A stretch of 64,000 nt of DNA, taken from the NCBI GenBank assembly GCA_947359465.1, contig OX375878.1:93091377-93155376 (forward strand). The letters run 5' to 3'. This DNA is from Metellina segmentata. Taxonomy: Eukaryota; Arthropoda; Arachnida; Araneae; Tetragnathidae. Made by a program: the position numbers and the translations under genes. How positions within the stretch are numbered: the first letter of the stretch is position 1; every line of letters begins with the position of its first letter. Below the pieces are notes generated by a model that saw only the letters and a list, made by a program, of their open reading frames with translations, ran no database searches and had not been told where the DNA came from. This document shows, in pieces, positions 36,201 through 39,192 of this stretch.

Positions 36201-36628
36201 GCTATTGGTGACGGTCCGGGATCAATCCCCAAGTGAAAAACCACAGGGCAACACCACGTAATTTTGAACCCTGGTCAGATGACGAGGCTAAATGCTGAAA
36301 TTACATTCGGTTAACATGCCTAGTTACGAAAGAGATTACCCAACACTAGTACCCTCTTTGTTTAGAGACCGTTTTAAATAGCCCGTTTCTCCAGGCTGAC
36401 GTTAGTTAAAATAACTACCTAGCCTCAATATTTAGCTTTATCGAAAAGTTCTACTATATTCTCTATAAAAATCCGTTTTCGACAAAGCATAAAAATGCTT
36501 AAGTAATTGCACGGGTAGTTTCTTCCAATGTTAGACACTAATTGACTAAAGAACCCACCTCTTACAGATCCAAAGCACAGCGTACATAGCGAACACTGTA
36601 GGATGATCCAAAGCATTTCTTCCAGCAT
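1732..36628 (-). CDS. Secreted multi-discoidin (F5/8 type C) protein, nine exons, 3' end outside the window
   Basis: This minus-strand gene is rebuilt from nine exons with GT-AG borders whose phases all agree, giving at least 422 residues with no stop. Residues 1-23 are a signal peptide. Residues 25-176 and 179-327 are two F5/8 type C domains, each opening and closing on Cys and carrying the family core (WIQVDLG or WLQIDLG, then a QGRGD-like turn, then QWVTS, then RFLRLH or RYIRIH). Residues 332-346 are a Cys-bounded linker. Residues 347-422 begin a third, fucolectin/FTP-like domain. Such domains fold as beta-sandwiches that bind sugars or phospholipids, so a secreted lectin, adhesion or receptor ectodomain role is inferred. 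Whether a membrane segment follows cannot be seen. Introns run from 164 bp to 12.9 kb. The N-terminal exon is the least certain part. Confidence 0.85.
2030..2530. mobile_element. Two SINE-A copies in inverted orientation
   Basis: A minus copy (about 2030-2285) meets a plus copy (about 2286-2530) head to head at their tRNA-like heads. The shared body is recognised by TCAGATGACGAGGTC, GGGATCAATCCCGAAGG and similar blocks. Both are diverged. Confidence 0.7.
2615..3151 (-). mobile_element. SINE-B tail, SINE-C copy and SINE-B copy in series
   Basis: A SINE-B tail lies at 2615-2690. SINE-C follows at 2692-2905, ending in its tRNA-like head (GCAAATCCACTGAGCCAC in plus sense). A second SINE-B body at 2981-3151 breaks off where the (AT)n run starts. 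This is intron 8. Confidence 0.65.
3152..3221. repeat. (AT)n microsatellite, about 70 bp
   Basis: An uninterrupted AT dinucleotide run replaces the head-side part of the neighbouring SINE-B copy. Confidence 0.97.
3222..3888. other. Intron 8 sequence, nothing recognised
   Basis: No coding or repeat signal. It shares short stretches (CACGTGACTA.GAGTTG-like, AGCAATGCTCAGTC) with 17340-17560, so both are probably pieces of one old dispersed repeat. Confidence 0.5.
3889..3936 (-). CDS. Exon 8: 48-bp mini-exon, Cys-bounded linker
   Basis: The exon lies between a TTTTACAG acceptor and a GTAAGT donor, in phase 1 at both ends, so it can be skipped without a frame change. It encodes ECGQGFFRVHTDSEC. 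The CG.GFF.....C pattern resembles a fragment of an EGF-like or laminin-EGF loop. It links domain 2 to the third sugar-binding domain and is only 164 bp from exon 7. Confidence 0.75.
4101..4245 (-). CDS. Exon 7: C-terminal part of discoidin domain 2
   Basis: This 145-bp exon runs from phase 0 to phase 1, with a T-rich acceptor (TTTTTTTTAG) and donor AAAG|GTGAAC. It encodes F.GN.D, TRYIRIHPMTW and the closing GLIGCQ, matching exon 4 position by position. Confidence 0.9.
4483..4802 (-). mobile_element. SINE-B, full length
   Basis: The tRNA-like head is at the high-coordinate end. It has a B box (GGTTCGAATCC in minus sense) and an A-box-like TGGTTAAGGTGTTAGCC, followed by the body and a TAAAATTACC tail. 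This is one of the clearest copies and lies in intron 6. Confidence 0.88.
4842..5162 (-). mobile_element. SINE-B, full length, tandem duplicate of the previous copy
   Basis: It is nearly identical to the copy at 4483-4802 and is followed by the same non-SINE flank (CGTAGTCAAGTAATG). The pair is therefore a tandem duplication of SINE plus flank rather than two insertions. Confidence 0.85.
5200..5440 (-). mobile_element. SINE-C fragment and SINE-A tail
   Basis: SINE-C at about 5200-5320 shows the head side (CTACAACTCGCAGGTTGGTA, AACCCACTGAACCATG). A SINE-A tail follows at about 5360-5440 (CACTGGAGCATCACAACGGG). Confidence 0.55.
5768..6170. mobile_element. piggyBac-like MITE, 403 bp
   Basis: Perfect 12-bp terminal inverted repeats CCTTTACGCTGC / GCAGCGTAAAGG enclose unique sequence. 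TTAA flanks the left end and CCAA, a degraded form, the right. A SINE-A/B tail fragment abuts on the left (5731-5767). Confidence 0.5.
6171..6744. other. Intron 6 sequence, nothing recognised
   Basis: Moderately GC-rich stretches but no open frame longer than 84 codons and no repeat match inside the window. Confidence 0.5.
6745..7005 (-). mobile_element. SINE-A variant with extra tail-side segment
   Basis: The body at 6838-7005 is SINE-A (GGATCAATCCCGAAGG, GGTCAGATGACGAG). On its tail side lies about 90 bp (GTCGAGACCTATGC, CTACATCCGTAGTGACTTCA) that is not SINE but recurs with the copy at 7255-7670. Confidence 0.6.
7255..7670 (-). mobile_element. SINE-A, full, interrupted by the same extra segment
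   Basis: The tail (7265-7310) and body (7401-7670) of SINE-A are separated by the roughly 80-bp segment also found at 6745-6840. The tRNA-like head ends in CAACCGGGC near 7650. Confidence 0.7.
7800..8450 (+). mobile_element. Non-autonomous Helitron, first unit of a tandem pair
   Basis: It starts A|TCTATATATATA and ends with the hairpin GGGGGCAGGCCCCC and CTAG, the Helitron TC...CTRR rule, with no target duplication. Before the end lie two perfect 7-bp-stem hairpins, GGTTCGCGCAGCGAACC and GGATTGCGAAGCAATCC. Length 651 bp. No Rep/helicase coding remains. Confidence 0.85.
8451..9082 (+). mobile_element. Non-autonomous Helitron, second unit of a tandem pair
   Basis: It begins at the very next base after the first unit's CTAG, again TCTATATATATA, shares the same interior and ends CCCCCTAG before T at 9083. 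The first unit is preceded by A, so the pair together sits in a single A|T site. Length 632 bp. Confidence 0.85.
9163..9482 (-). mobile_element. SINE-B, full length, joined to a GC-rich 5' segment
   Basis: This is a clear SINE-B with head at about 9410-9482. The repeat TATTCAAATGG occurs at its tail side (9145) and again only after the GC-rich block (10231), so the target duplication brackets both parts. Confidence 0.85.
9483..10225 (-). other. GC-rich segment inserted together with SINE-B
   Basis: About 740 bp is markedly more GC-rich than its surroundings, starts exactly at the 5' edge of the SINE-B head and ends in (GAAG)n. A 77-codon minus-strand ORF gives no recognisable domain. It may be a transduced 5' flank, a read-through from an upstream promoter or part of an unknown retroelement. 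Confidence 0.6.
10240..10292 (-). mobile_element. 5'-truncated SINE-A/B tail
   Basis: About 50 bp of the shared SINE 3' end is flanked by ATTCAAATGGAGG on both sides, a 13-bp target duplication. Confidence 0.75.
10497..10669 (-). CDS. Exon 6: middle of discoidin domain 2
   Basis: This 173-bp exon enters with two bases of a split Met codon and ends in phase 0 at AAG|GTACAC. It carries WLQIDLG, then TKGRGD, QWVTSFALSYS and a W.YYKD strand. Compared with domain 1, the first intron of the domain lies a few residues earlier, so the two domains are not a recent exact duplicate. Confidence 0.9.
11009..12151. mobile_element. TA-flanked inverted-repeat element hosting a hAT MITE
   Basis: The ends GGGTAGGTGCTCCAAATATC and, inverted, GGGTAGGTGTTACAAATATC are flanked by TA, as for Tc1/mariner-type MITEs. 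The motif GGCGATATT or its complement recurs at 11027, 11927 and 12129, forming subterminal repeats. No transposase coding seen. Confidence 0.55.
11375..11913. mobile_element. hAT-type MITE, 539 bp, copy 1
   Basis: Terminal repeats TAGAGTGCCTATATAATAAG and the inverse have near-perfect 8-bp duplications (GTATTAGG / GTAATAGG). TAGAG fits the hAT end rule YARNG. It carries a 62-codon ORF at 11424-11612 that also exists in the copy at 44398-44936. Confidence 0.88.
12310..12790. repeat. Dispersed repeat, interior piece of the piggyBac-like family
   Basis: It matches 50565-51050 over its length (GTGCAGAATTATATTCA, AACACAACTCCAAGCAATT, TTTTGAAAACTGCAGT), and its last 150 bp match 51288-51440. At 50 kb this sequence lies between piggyBac-like ends. 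Confidence 0.8.
12882..14527. mobile_element. hAT element, non-autonomous, 1646 bp
   Basis: The ends CAGTGCTCCCCAACC and, inverted, CAGTGGTCCCCAACC are followed by a GCGGACCGG block and flanked by a perfect 8-bp duplication ATTTAGAC (12874-12881, 14528-14535). The interior is AT-rich, without transposase, and hosts a TTAA element. Confidence 0.9.
13088..14017. mobile_element. TTAA-flanked MITE nested in the hAT element
   Basis: The ends GGTATCCGGACACGTTG and, inverted, GGTATCCGAACACGTTG sit between TTAA at 13084 and TTAA at 14018. TTAA duplication is typical of piggyBac, although the GG start is not the usual CCC. A lone similar end (GTGTCTGGATACC) lies near 15195. Confidence 0.75.
14899..14993. 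repeat. Two adjacent perfect hairpins
   Basis: A 24-bp perfect stem with a 6-nt loop (14899-14952) is followed by a 9-bp stem GGAGCTAGG/CCTAGCTCC (14967-14993). Both lie in intron 5. Confidence 0.85.
14995..15800. repeat. Inverted repeat pair, arms about 100 bp
   Basis: 14995-15100 and 15697-15795 are imperfect inverted copies (ATCGAATGAGAATTGTTTC against GAACAATTCTCATTCGAT; CGAATCTTGAATCGCC against GGCGATTTAAAG). The 600-bp centre is very AT-rich. It may be the ends of an unclassified DNA element. Confidence 0.6.
16085..16383 (-). mobile_element. SINE-A, full length, clean insertion
   Basis: The full SINE-A runs from tail (GTAGGTATTCATTAATG) to tRNA-like head (GTTACTCTTCCAACCGGG) and is flanked by the duplication TCATAAAAGGGG (16071-16082 and 16380-16391). 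Confidence 0.88.
16526..16666 (-). CDS. Exon 5: N-terminal part of discoidin domain 2
   Basis: The exon is 141 bp, phase 1 to phase 1, with acceptor GTTCCAG and donor GACA|GTATGT, and was found by phase and motif. The split codon from exon 4 completes Asp. It is followed by Cys, then MTASSS, a Trp and GGWCAKTSD, which is the expected first third of an F5/8 type C domain. The split A|TG codon leads directly into RQWLQIDLG of exon 6. There is no start codon in the frame, so simple ORF scans miss it. A SINE-D copy sits 36 bp upstream of the acceptor. Confidence 0.85.
16703..17093 (-). mobile_element. SINE-D, tRNA-derived, with AAC-rich tail
   Basis: In minus sense it begins with a tRNA-like head (CGCGATAGCTCAGTCAGTAG) and ends in an AAC-rich tail. 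Perfect 12-bp target duplications CATAATTATGTT lie at 16691-16702 and 17094-17105. Only 36 bp separate it from exon 5. Confidence 0.88.
17115..17195 (-). mobile_element. SINE-A tail fragment
   Basis: A short piece of shared SINE body (GCAACGGGCTTTGGC, CCAAAGGGAAAGACC). Confidence 0.5.
17200..17930. other. Intron 4 sequence, old dispersed repeat in part
   Basis: 17230-17560 shares scattered blocks with 3330-3620 (TCATC..TTGGT, GTCACGTGACTA, AGCAATGCTCAGTC). The rest shows nothing. Confidence 0.45.
17946..18420. mobile_element. Helitron-like termini, not one clean element
   Basis: A plus-sense 5'-like end (TCTCTACTATTATTAAAGG) lies near 17946. A minus-sense 3' end (hairpin-rich, AGTTCGCAAAGCGAACT, ending CTAG then T) stops at 18327. 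They cannot belong to one intact copy. Confidence 0.4.
18548..18960 (-). pseudogene. Tc1/mariner transposase fragment
   Basis: The minus frame contains the catalytic-core strand VWRCFSWYGLVPLQVV, then LNADDYMNILDSQVLP and FQDDNAPCHVA around the second Asp of the DDE triad. The N-terminal DNA-binding part and the final catalytic block are missing. No terminal repeats found. Confidence 0.8.
19133..19271 (-). CDS. Exon 4: C-terminal part of discoidin domain 1
   Basis: This 139-bp exon runs from phase 0 to phase 1. It encodes the F.GN.D opening, the ARFLRLHVLQWH strand and the closing EVLGCQ of an F5/8 type C domain. The acceptor is CTTTTGCAG and the donor CAAG|GTAAGC. A SINE-A copy ends only about 20 bp upstream of the acceptor. 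Confidence 0.9.
19292..19605 (-). mobile_element. SINE-A abutting the exon 4 acceptor
   Basis: The full copy has its 3' end about 20 bp from the splice acceptor of exon 4, in the same orientation as the gene. The pyrimidine tract CCCTCTCTTTTGCAG lies just outside the SINE. Confidence 0.85.
19610..20545. other. Intron 3 sequence, nothing recognised
   Basis: A 118-codon plus-strand ORF at 19791-20147 has no recognisable domain and no splice context. The rest is AT-rich. Confidence 0.45.
20548..21085. mobile_element. SINE cluster: A tail (+), B tail (-), full A (-)
   Basis: 20548-20612 is a plus-sense tail (CCCGGACCGTCGCC). 20690-20755 is a minus B-type tail. 20772-21085 is a full minus SINE-A ending at the head ATTCTTCCAACCGGGC. 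Confidence 0.75.
21273..21395 (-). CDS. Exon 3: middle of discoidin domain 1
   Basis: This 123-bp exon is phase 0 at both ends and codes for 41 residues. It opens ITGMMTQGRGDGHQWVTSY, the central motif of F5/8 type C domains, and continues with an SYS..A..W strand. The acceptor is TTTTACAG. The donor is AAG|GTCTGT. Confidence 0.9.
21517..22346 (-). pseudogene. Internally deleted Tc1 element with transposase remains
   Basis: Terminal repeats CACTCTATAAC.../GACTCTATAAC... with CGCACCAAG inside are flanked by TA. The minus strand reads a Tc1 core in fragments: NEDSRFQLCPDDNRSHVW (first Asp), FQQDNARS (second) and PAKSPDLSPTEHFF (third position E). At 830 bp it lacks about the N-terminal half, and frameshifts break what remains. 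Confidence 0.88.
22347..22870. other. Intron 2 sequence
   Basis: A C9 run near 22360 and two distant relatives of the GACGAGATATCTCGTC repeat (22385, 22458) are seen. Nothing else. Confidence 0.4.
22905..23310. repeat. Minisatellite, about 41-43-bp unit, 9-10 copies
   Basis: Units contain ACTCATTTACATCTTACCC followed by TTCCTCTAATAACACAAA, with small indels between copies. It ends about 105 bp from the donor of exon 2. Confidence 0.93.
23417..23616 (-). CDS. Exon 2: N-terminal half of discoidin domain 1
   Basis: This 200-bp exon starts in phase 1 after TTGCAACAG and ends in phase 0 at a GTAAGT donor. It encodes 66 residues, beginning with the domain's first Cys (CSSPLG) and ending in the conserved strand WIQVDLG. 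The first Cys followed by a short loop and then Trp plus an acidic/aliphatic strand is the usual F5/8 type C start. A minisatellite begins about 105 bp downstream of the donor in intron 2. Confidence 0.85.
23640..24045. other. Intron 1 sequence, nothing recognised
   Basis: A 112-codon plus ORF at 23698-24036 shows no domain. No repeat signature. Confidence 0.4.
24050..24520. mobile_element. SINE fragments: B tail (+) and two SINE-A pieces (-)
   Basis: 24050-24108 is a plus B-type tail (TTGCTCTAGTACGACG). 24150-24265 and 24288-24520 are diverged minus SINE-A pieces (GGAGCAACACGACAGG; GCACCTGAGCTGGCATCCC). Confidence 0.65.
25126..26450 (-). pseudogene. LINE with RNase H and C-terminal Cys motif, broken
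   Basis: In minus sense an RNase H end (NWIKAHG, YFGNERAVQLAKAAT) at about 26400-26330 is followed, past an inserted element, by RACQENWGNGETGRR, LTAFYTGHSPFPSYL and C.YGEAGT..YIF.CP. This is the order seen at the 3' end of R1/I/Jockey-type non-LTR retrotransposons. Stops and frameshifts are present, and the reverse transcriptase part is not in the window. Confidence 0.8.
25534..26255. mobile_element. TTAA-flanked MITE inside the RNase-H LINE, 722 bp
   Basis: The ends GGTGTACGTACACACTA and, inverted, GGTGTATGTACACACTA lie between TTAA at 25530 and TTAA at 26256. Removing it rejoins the LINE reading order. The interior is AT-rich and non-coding. Confidence 0.85.
26461..26750 (-). mobile_element. 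SINE-A
   Basis: Body and head are complete (TCGCACTGGAGCAACACG to TTCGAATTCGCAACCC). It adjoins the RNase-H LINE. Confidence 0.8.
26760..27430. other. Intron 1 sequence, unique
   Basis: 26990-27250 is less AT-rich than its surroundings and matches no repeat in the window. No coding case can be made. Confidence 0.4.
27435..28316 (+). pseudogene. Tc1/mariner-superfamily element, 882 bp, decayed
   Basis: Long terminal repeats (GTTTCTACGGTCATGGGACA / GATTCTACGGTCATGGGACA, extending about 80 bp) are flanked by TA. The plus strand keeps MWFQRDGAPAHFNVAAQ, the block around the second catalytic Asp of arthropod mariner-like transposases. Stops follow. Confidence 0.85.
28326..28685 (+). mobile_element. 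SINE-A split by a 69-bp insertion
   Basis: The head starts at GCGGTGGCCCAGTTGGAAG and the tail ends at GACGTTAACTACC. Its B-box region is interrupted by the insert at 28387-28455. Confidence 0.85.
28387..28455 (+). mobile_element. 69-bp poly(A)-tailed retroposed fragment
   Basis: It is flanked by a perfect 12-bp duplication GAACTTAGGTCC (28375-28386, 28456-28467), ends in A9 and contains the hairpin GGCCGAAAGGCC. It is either a retroposed small RNA or the extreme 3' end of an unknown LINE. Confidence 0.75.
28722..28836 (+). mobile_element. SINE-B with internal deletion
   Basis: The head (GGCCGACCAACCGGTCTGG..GTTAGCCTCTAG) is joined directly to the tail (CCGGACAGTCGTC..TACGACGTTAATT). About 220 bp are missing. 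Confidence 0.75.
28990..29360. other. GC-rich island in intron 1
   Basis: This stretch is rich in CpG (GGCGGCCGCGCGGCCCCG near 29150) within AT-rich surroundings and is flanked by no repeat ends. A 110-codon plus ORF (28996-29328) has no recognised domain. It may be an internal promoter, a regulatory element or foreign DNA. Confidence 0.45.
29700..30140 (-). mobile_element. Composite SINE (SINE-C joined to a second tRNA-headed body), copy 1
   Basis: SINE-C (29700-29965, head TTGCTAGCACAATGGGCA..) continues into about 170 bp (AACCCCTGTGCGTGAACG, CACACATTCGTTCC) that recurs in the same order at 31554-31730. Confidence 0.65.
30146..30412 (-). mobile_element. SINE-B, head incomplete
   Basis: The tail and body are clear. 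It stops within the head (GACCTGGATTGGAACCAGG), where the next SINE-B begins. Confidence 0.75.
30414..30955 (-). mobile_element. SINE-B interrupted by another SINE-B
   Basis: Parts 30414-30656 and 30848-30955 join at CCATATGCTTA, which is duplicated around the insert. The head (CTAGAGGCTAACACCTTAAC) is in the second part. Confidence 0.8.
30657..30847 (+). mobile_element. 5'-truncated SINE-B nested in SINE-B
   Basis: Only the body and tail are present, in opposite orientation to the host copy, with target duplication CCATATGCTTA on both sides. Confidence 0.82.
30955..31262 (+). mobile_element. SINE-A
   Basis: The head GTTGGAAAAGTAACGGATTA carries the B box GTTCGAATCCAGC. The body ends in ATACGACGTAAATTAAATAC. 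Confidence 0.85.
31270..31780 (-). mobile_element. Composite SINE, copy 2
   Basis: SINE-C (31270-31553) is followed by the same roughly 170-bp body as at 29966-30140. Beyond that lies a B-type tRNA-like head (CCCCGGATTCGAAACC, CTAACACCCTAACCAC), so the element looks like head, body, then SINE-C in minus sense. Confidence 0.7.
31838..32115 (-). mobile_element. SINE-A, diverged
   Basis: The tail TCACACTGGAGC and the head side CTCGCAACCCACCGGTTG are readable, with several small deletions. Confidence 0.75.
32200..32285 (+). other. tRNA-like sequence, probably a SINE head
   Basis: An A-box-like TTAGCCGAGTGGTTAC and a B box GGGTTCAAGTCCCC are separated by about 30 bp. No full acceptor stem or cloverleaf can be built by eye, so a functional tRNA is unlikely. 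Confidence 0.4.
33121..35583. mobile_element. hAT element containing a LINE
   Basis: The ends CAGGGCTCGAAATAC and, inverted, CAGGCCTTGAAATAC have a perfect 8-bp duplication AGCTAAAT (33113-33120, 35584-35591). Repeats of GGTGCAC lie inside both ends. Its own sequence is about 600 bp. The rest is the LINE. Confidence 0.9.
33601..35470 (+). pseudogene. CR1/Rex1-like LINE reverse transcriptase, 5'-truncated
   Basis: The frame from the linker (KARKEFKTISRKQK) through the complete reverse transcriptase is readable. It has SKAPGPDDIYP, NYRPVSLTSV, QYGFRKNRS, FDKVPH, GVPQGSVLGP and the catalytic IFADD box, then a C-terminal WNALPENIV block. 33937-35211 is open for 424 codons. A stop at 33858 separates it from the linker ORF. 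The endonuclease is absent. The 3' end is a TTTGTA-type short repeat. It appears fairly young but not autonomous. Confidence 0.9.
35850..36165. other. Intron 1 sequence, nothing recognised
   Basis: AT-rich, no repeat or coding signal. Confidence 0.4.
36168..36415. mobile_element. SINE-A fragments, minus then plus
   Basis: A minus tail and part body lie at 36168-36300 (GGTCCGGGATCAATCCCC), and a short plus tail at 36360-36415. The pair lies about 150 bp from the exon 1 donor in intron 1. Confidence 0.65.
36559..36628 (-). CDS. Exon 1 coding part: signal peptide
   Basis: The exon has a pyrimidine-rich acceptor ending at 36637, eight leader bases, then ATG at 36628. It encodes 23 residues with a hydrophobic core (MLWIILQCSLCTLCFG), a typical signal peptide. 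A second in-frame ATG lies four codons later. Using the GTGGGT donor at 36558 the exon ends in phase 1, and the split Gly codon joins directly to CSSPLG of domain 1. A better-looking GTAAGA donor lies 7 nt upstream and would put a different frame into the mature message (see findings). The choice of start is inference. Confidence 0.55.
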
Positions 36629-36717
36629 TTCCTTTCCTGGAAAAAGAACAAAATGACAAATAAGTTTAATTAAAAAAAGTTTAAGTCGCCCATCGTGAAA
36701 CAATTTTTGTTACTTAC

Positions 36718-36755
36718 GCAGGCAACCCAAGTTTAGTGTAATACAAACATCTCAT
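36718..36755 (-). CDS. Possible upstream leader exon or alternative N-terminus
   Basis: A strong donor (GTAAGTA) at 36717 faces the acceptor at 36637 across an 81-bp intron, so a further exon probably lies upstream. It contains an ATG at 36755. If this ATG is used, its frame runs into exon 1 in a second reading frame and rejoins the discoidin frame through the GTAAGA donor. If not, this is 5' untranslated leader. The upstream edge of the exon is not defined. A Harbinger MITE begins about 90 bp further upstream. Confidence 0.35.
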
Positions 36756-36843
36756 GGTTAAATTTTGAGTTTTCAAAGCTTGAGAATTCATATTCTACGA
36801 CATGGAATATCAATACGCTGAGGAAATTCTGAGTGATTTCTTA

Positions 36844-37289
36844 GGCCCGGTGAACACATCCGGTTTTTCAACGTGCGGCGCCGCTGCCGCAACGCAAGTG
36901 CGGTCTGAGATACATTAGATTCAATGGAGTAGTAGACACATGCCTCCGGCGACGCACGCCCATGCCCAACTTGCGTGCAATTTGTACCGCATTTCGGCGA
37001 TTTGTACCGTACGGCGCCGCAGCTCGCCGCACAAGCGTCTCCGTTCTGAAGTATTTTTTTTAAATAAATGGAACATAAATAATAATTAATAAATGGTAGT
37101 ATCCAGTAACGTCTATTTTGTTTCAAGATATAGTTTTTTGTACACCAAGTAAGCGAAATAAACACGTTTTCTTCCATAAAATATTAATCGCAAATGGCGC
37201 GAAATGAGTACTTGCGTCATTTCACGGTTATATGTGCATAGTTGGGCTGCGGTACCGCACGTTGGAAAACCGGATGTGGGCATCGGGCC
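36844..37289. mobile_element. PIF/Harbinger MITE, 446 bp
   Basis: The ends GGCCCGGTGAACACATCCGG and, inverted, GGCCCGATGCCCACATCCGG with TTA duplications (36841-36843, 37290-37292) fit PIF/Harbinger. The 129-codon minus ORF covering it is mostly terminal repeat and is not a gene. It sits just upstream of the 5' end of the discoidin gene. Confidence 0.88.
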
Positions 37290-37371
37290 TTAAAGTATAG
37301 ACGTCTTCGATGATTCTCAAACAACTCTTACAGGTGTAAAATGTTCAGCTTTTGAAAATTGTCTTTCCTAC

Positions 37372-37863
37372 CAGAGCTGTACATAATTTAAAATAATGTT
37401 TGTTAAATGATTTTCTGTCTATTTTATAAACTATAAATCTACGATTCCTCAAATTTTCGTTTGAGATACATCGATAATTTTCGAGGACGCTATAATGAAC
37501 AATTACTATAGTTCAAGGAATGACAAAAAATTAAAAAAAAATTTAGGAGCCAGCCCATTTTTTTAGGAGCTAGGCCACTTGCAATACATATACTAGTATT
37601 TTTCGAACGCTGAGTATATCGCAGAACTCATTACACACAAGCGCAGTAAATAATATCCTATTTATAGTGTAACTGAAACAATAAAAAACAACATTTTTCT
37701 TGTCTACTTTAAATATTTTGCTCCATTTTTTACCTTTTATGGCCTAAAAAAATTAAAAAATTTATGAAAAATAAACGTTTTTTACAGAAACAGAAAATTT
37801 AGGCGCCAGACTAGGTTTTTTAGGTGCCAGGGCGACCTGGCGGCGGGGATTTGTCCTGCACTG
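37372..37863. mobile_element. Possible hAT MITE
   Basis: The ends CAGAGCTGTACA and, inverted, CAGTGCAGGACA are imperfect, with AGGAGCCAG / AGGTGCCAG blocks inside. No 8-bp duplication is visible, so the call is weak. Confidence 0.35.
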
Positions 37864-38290
37864 CTTTAGCTTCACAAAAATTGAAAGACCTGAGCGAACG
37901 TTCATTGATCAAAAGCTACAATTTCTATCGCATCGTGTGTGTTATTTTCCCACAAACATTTCCTATCCTCTCTTGAAGCCTCAGGAAATAAACTTTTCCG
38001 CTCTAACCCAGTTCCATGTAATGGATAACCAGAAAAATCTCGTAAATCTTTCGGACGCCGGAGGGGCATCCGAATCACGCATATCGTGTTCATCAAGGGC
38101 GTACCCCGACATCAAGAAATCTTCATCATGATTGGGCAAGATTGGGCAACTGGCAGCCATCGTGTCATCCTCCATCGGCACGATTTGTAACTAATGGGAA
38201 AGCGGAACCTTCCATTGTCAACCCTCTTCCAGCCCCTGGCTGATAGCAATCTTGGCCATCAAGGAATTGAGTTTGGTCTCACTTGTAAGT
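37864..38290. other. Unique, less AT-rich sequence upstream of the discoidin gene
   Basis: It contains overlapping short minus ORFs (37981-38181 is rich in acidic residues) but no domain. Its position about 1.3 kb upstream of exon 1 makes promoter or first-exon sequence possible. Confidence 0.35.
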
Positions 38291-38294
38291 TCAG

Positions 38295-38885
38295 TTGTAT
38301 GACACAAGGGCCATATTTAGCCAAGCTGCACTAAATACAAGGTACACAGCATCAAGTAATGGATATGCAAACAAGGAAAAATTTGCTGTCACAGAAGAGA
38401 GAAACACAACCAAGGTTTAGTTGGAATCGAAATTGTGATCTACAATTCACAGGTTGATAGCCCAGTGGACAATCCCACTCAGCTGCCTTGTAAGTTCGAA
38501 TTCCTTCACTGCAAACAGTACTGCGTTCAAGTCATTGACTTGGACATTTAGCATCCATCAACAGCATTTTATAGCAAAAATACAGCATCTATGTCACACA
38601 CGCCGTGATAACAGAAATATATACCAACAACGATGTCTTTATCACATTTTTTATGCCACTTCCTGCAAACTCATTACAAAACACCACCACAAAAAACATC
38701 GCAAGTACATCGCTAATGTTTTTATTTTAAAGGCCAAATTATTATGATAGCTGCACTTATCACAGCTTCTCCATTCTTTACTATTACGTGGTGTTGTCCT
38801 GGGATCTTTCCATTCGGGATTGATCTCGGACCATTTCCTATAGCCCGTAGTGTTGTTCAAGTGAGACGGTAATTAAATACCTACC
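38295..38885. mobile_element. SINE-C (-) and SINE-A tail (+)
   Basis: SINE-C at 38295-38490 shows ACAAGGGCCATATTTAGCCA and ends CCCACTCAGCTGCC. A plus SINE-A tail lies at 38783-38885 (GGGATCTTTCCATTCGGGAT). Confidence 0.65.
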
Positions 38886-39192
38886 ACTCTTCACTAATTG
38901 AACTGCGTTGTTCACAATTTTAACTATTTGTCTCATTCGTGATGCAAACATCGTATTCATAGGGGAAAAAAGGTAATATATGCCACTGACATCCGATATC
39001 TCATTCGCGTGCCTATGTGATACTTATCGATTATCATCAACGCATCTTAAATATGGGGCCGCGCTACCTGGGTAGGTGGCCTAATCTCACTATTGGGCGC
39101 ACTCATGATATCAATCTGGAGGGGTCAAGCTGTAGCATCTGAGGGGCAATAATTGGTATATTTACGTAAGGACTAAGAAACATATTTTTATA

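Noticed and set aside
36788..37177. 129-codon minus ORF
   Set aside because: It overlaps the Harbinger MITE and its terminal repeats.
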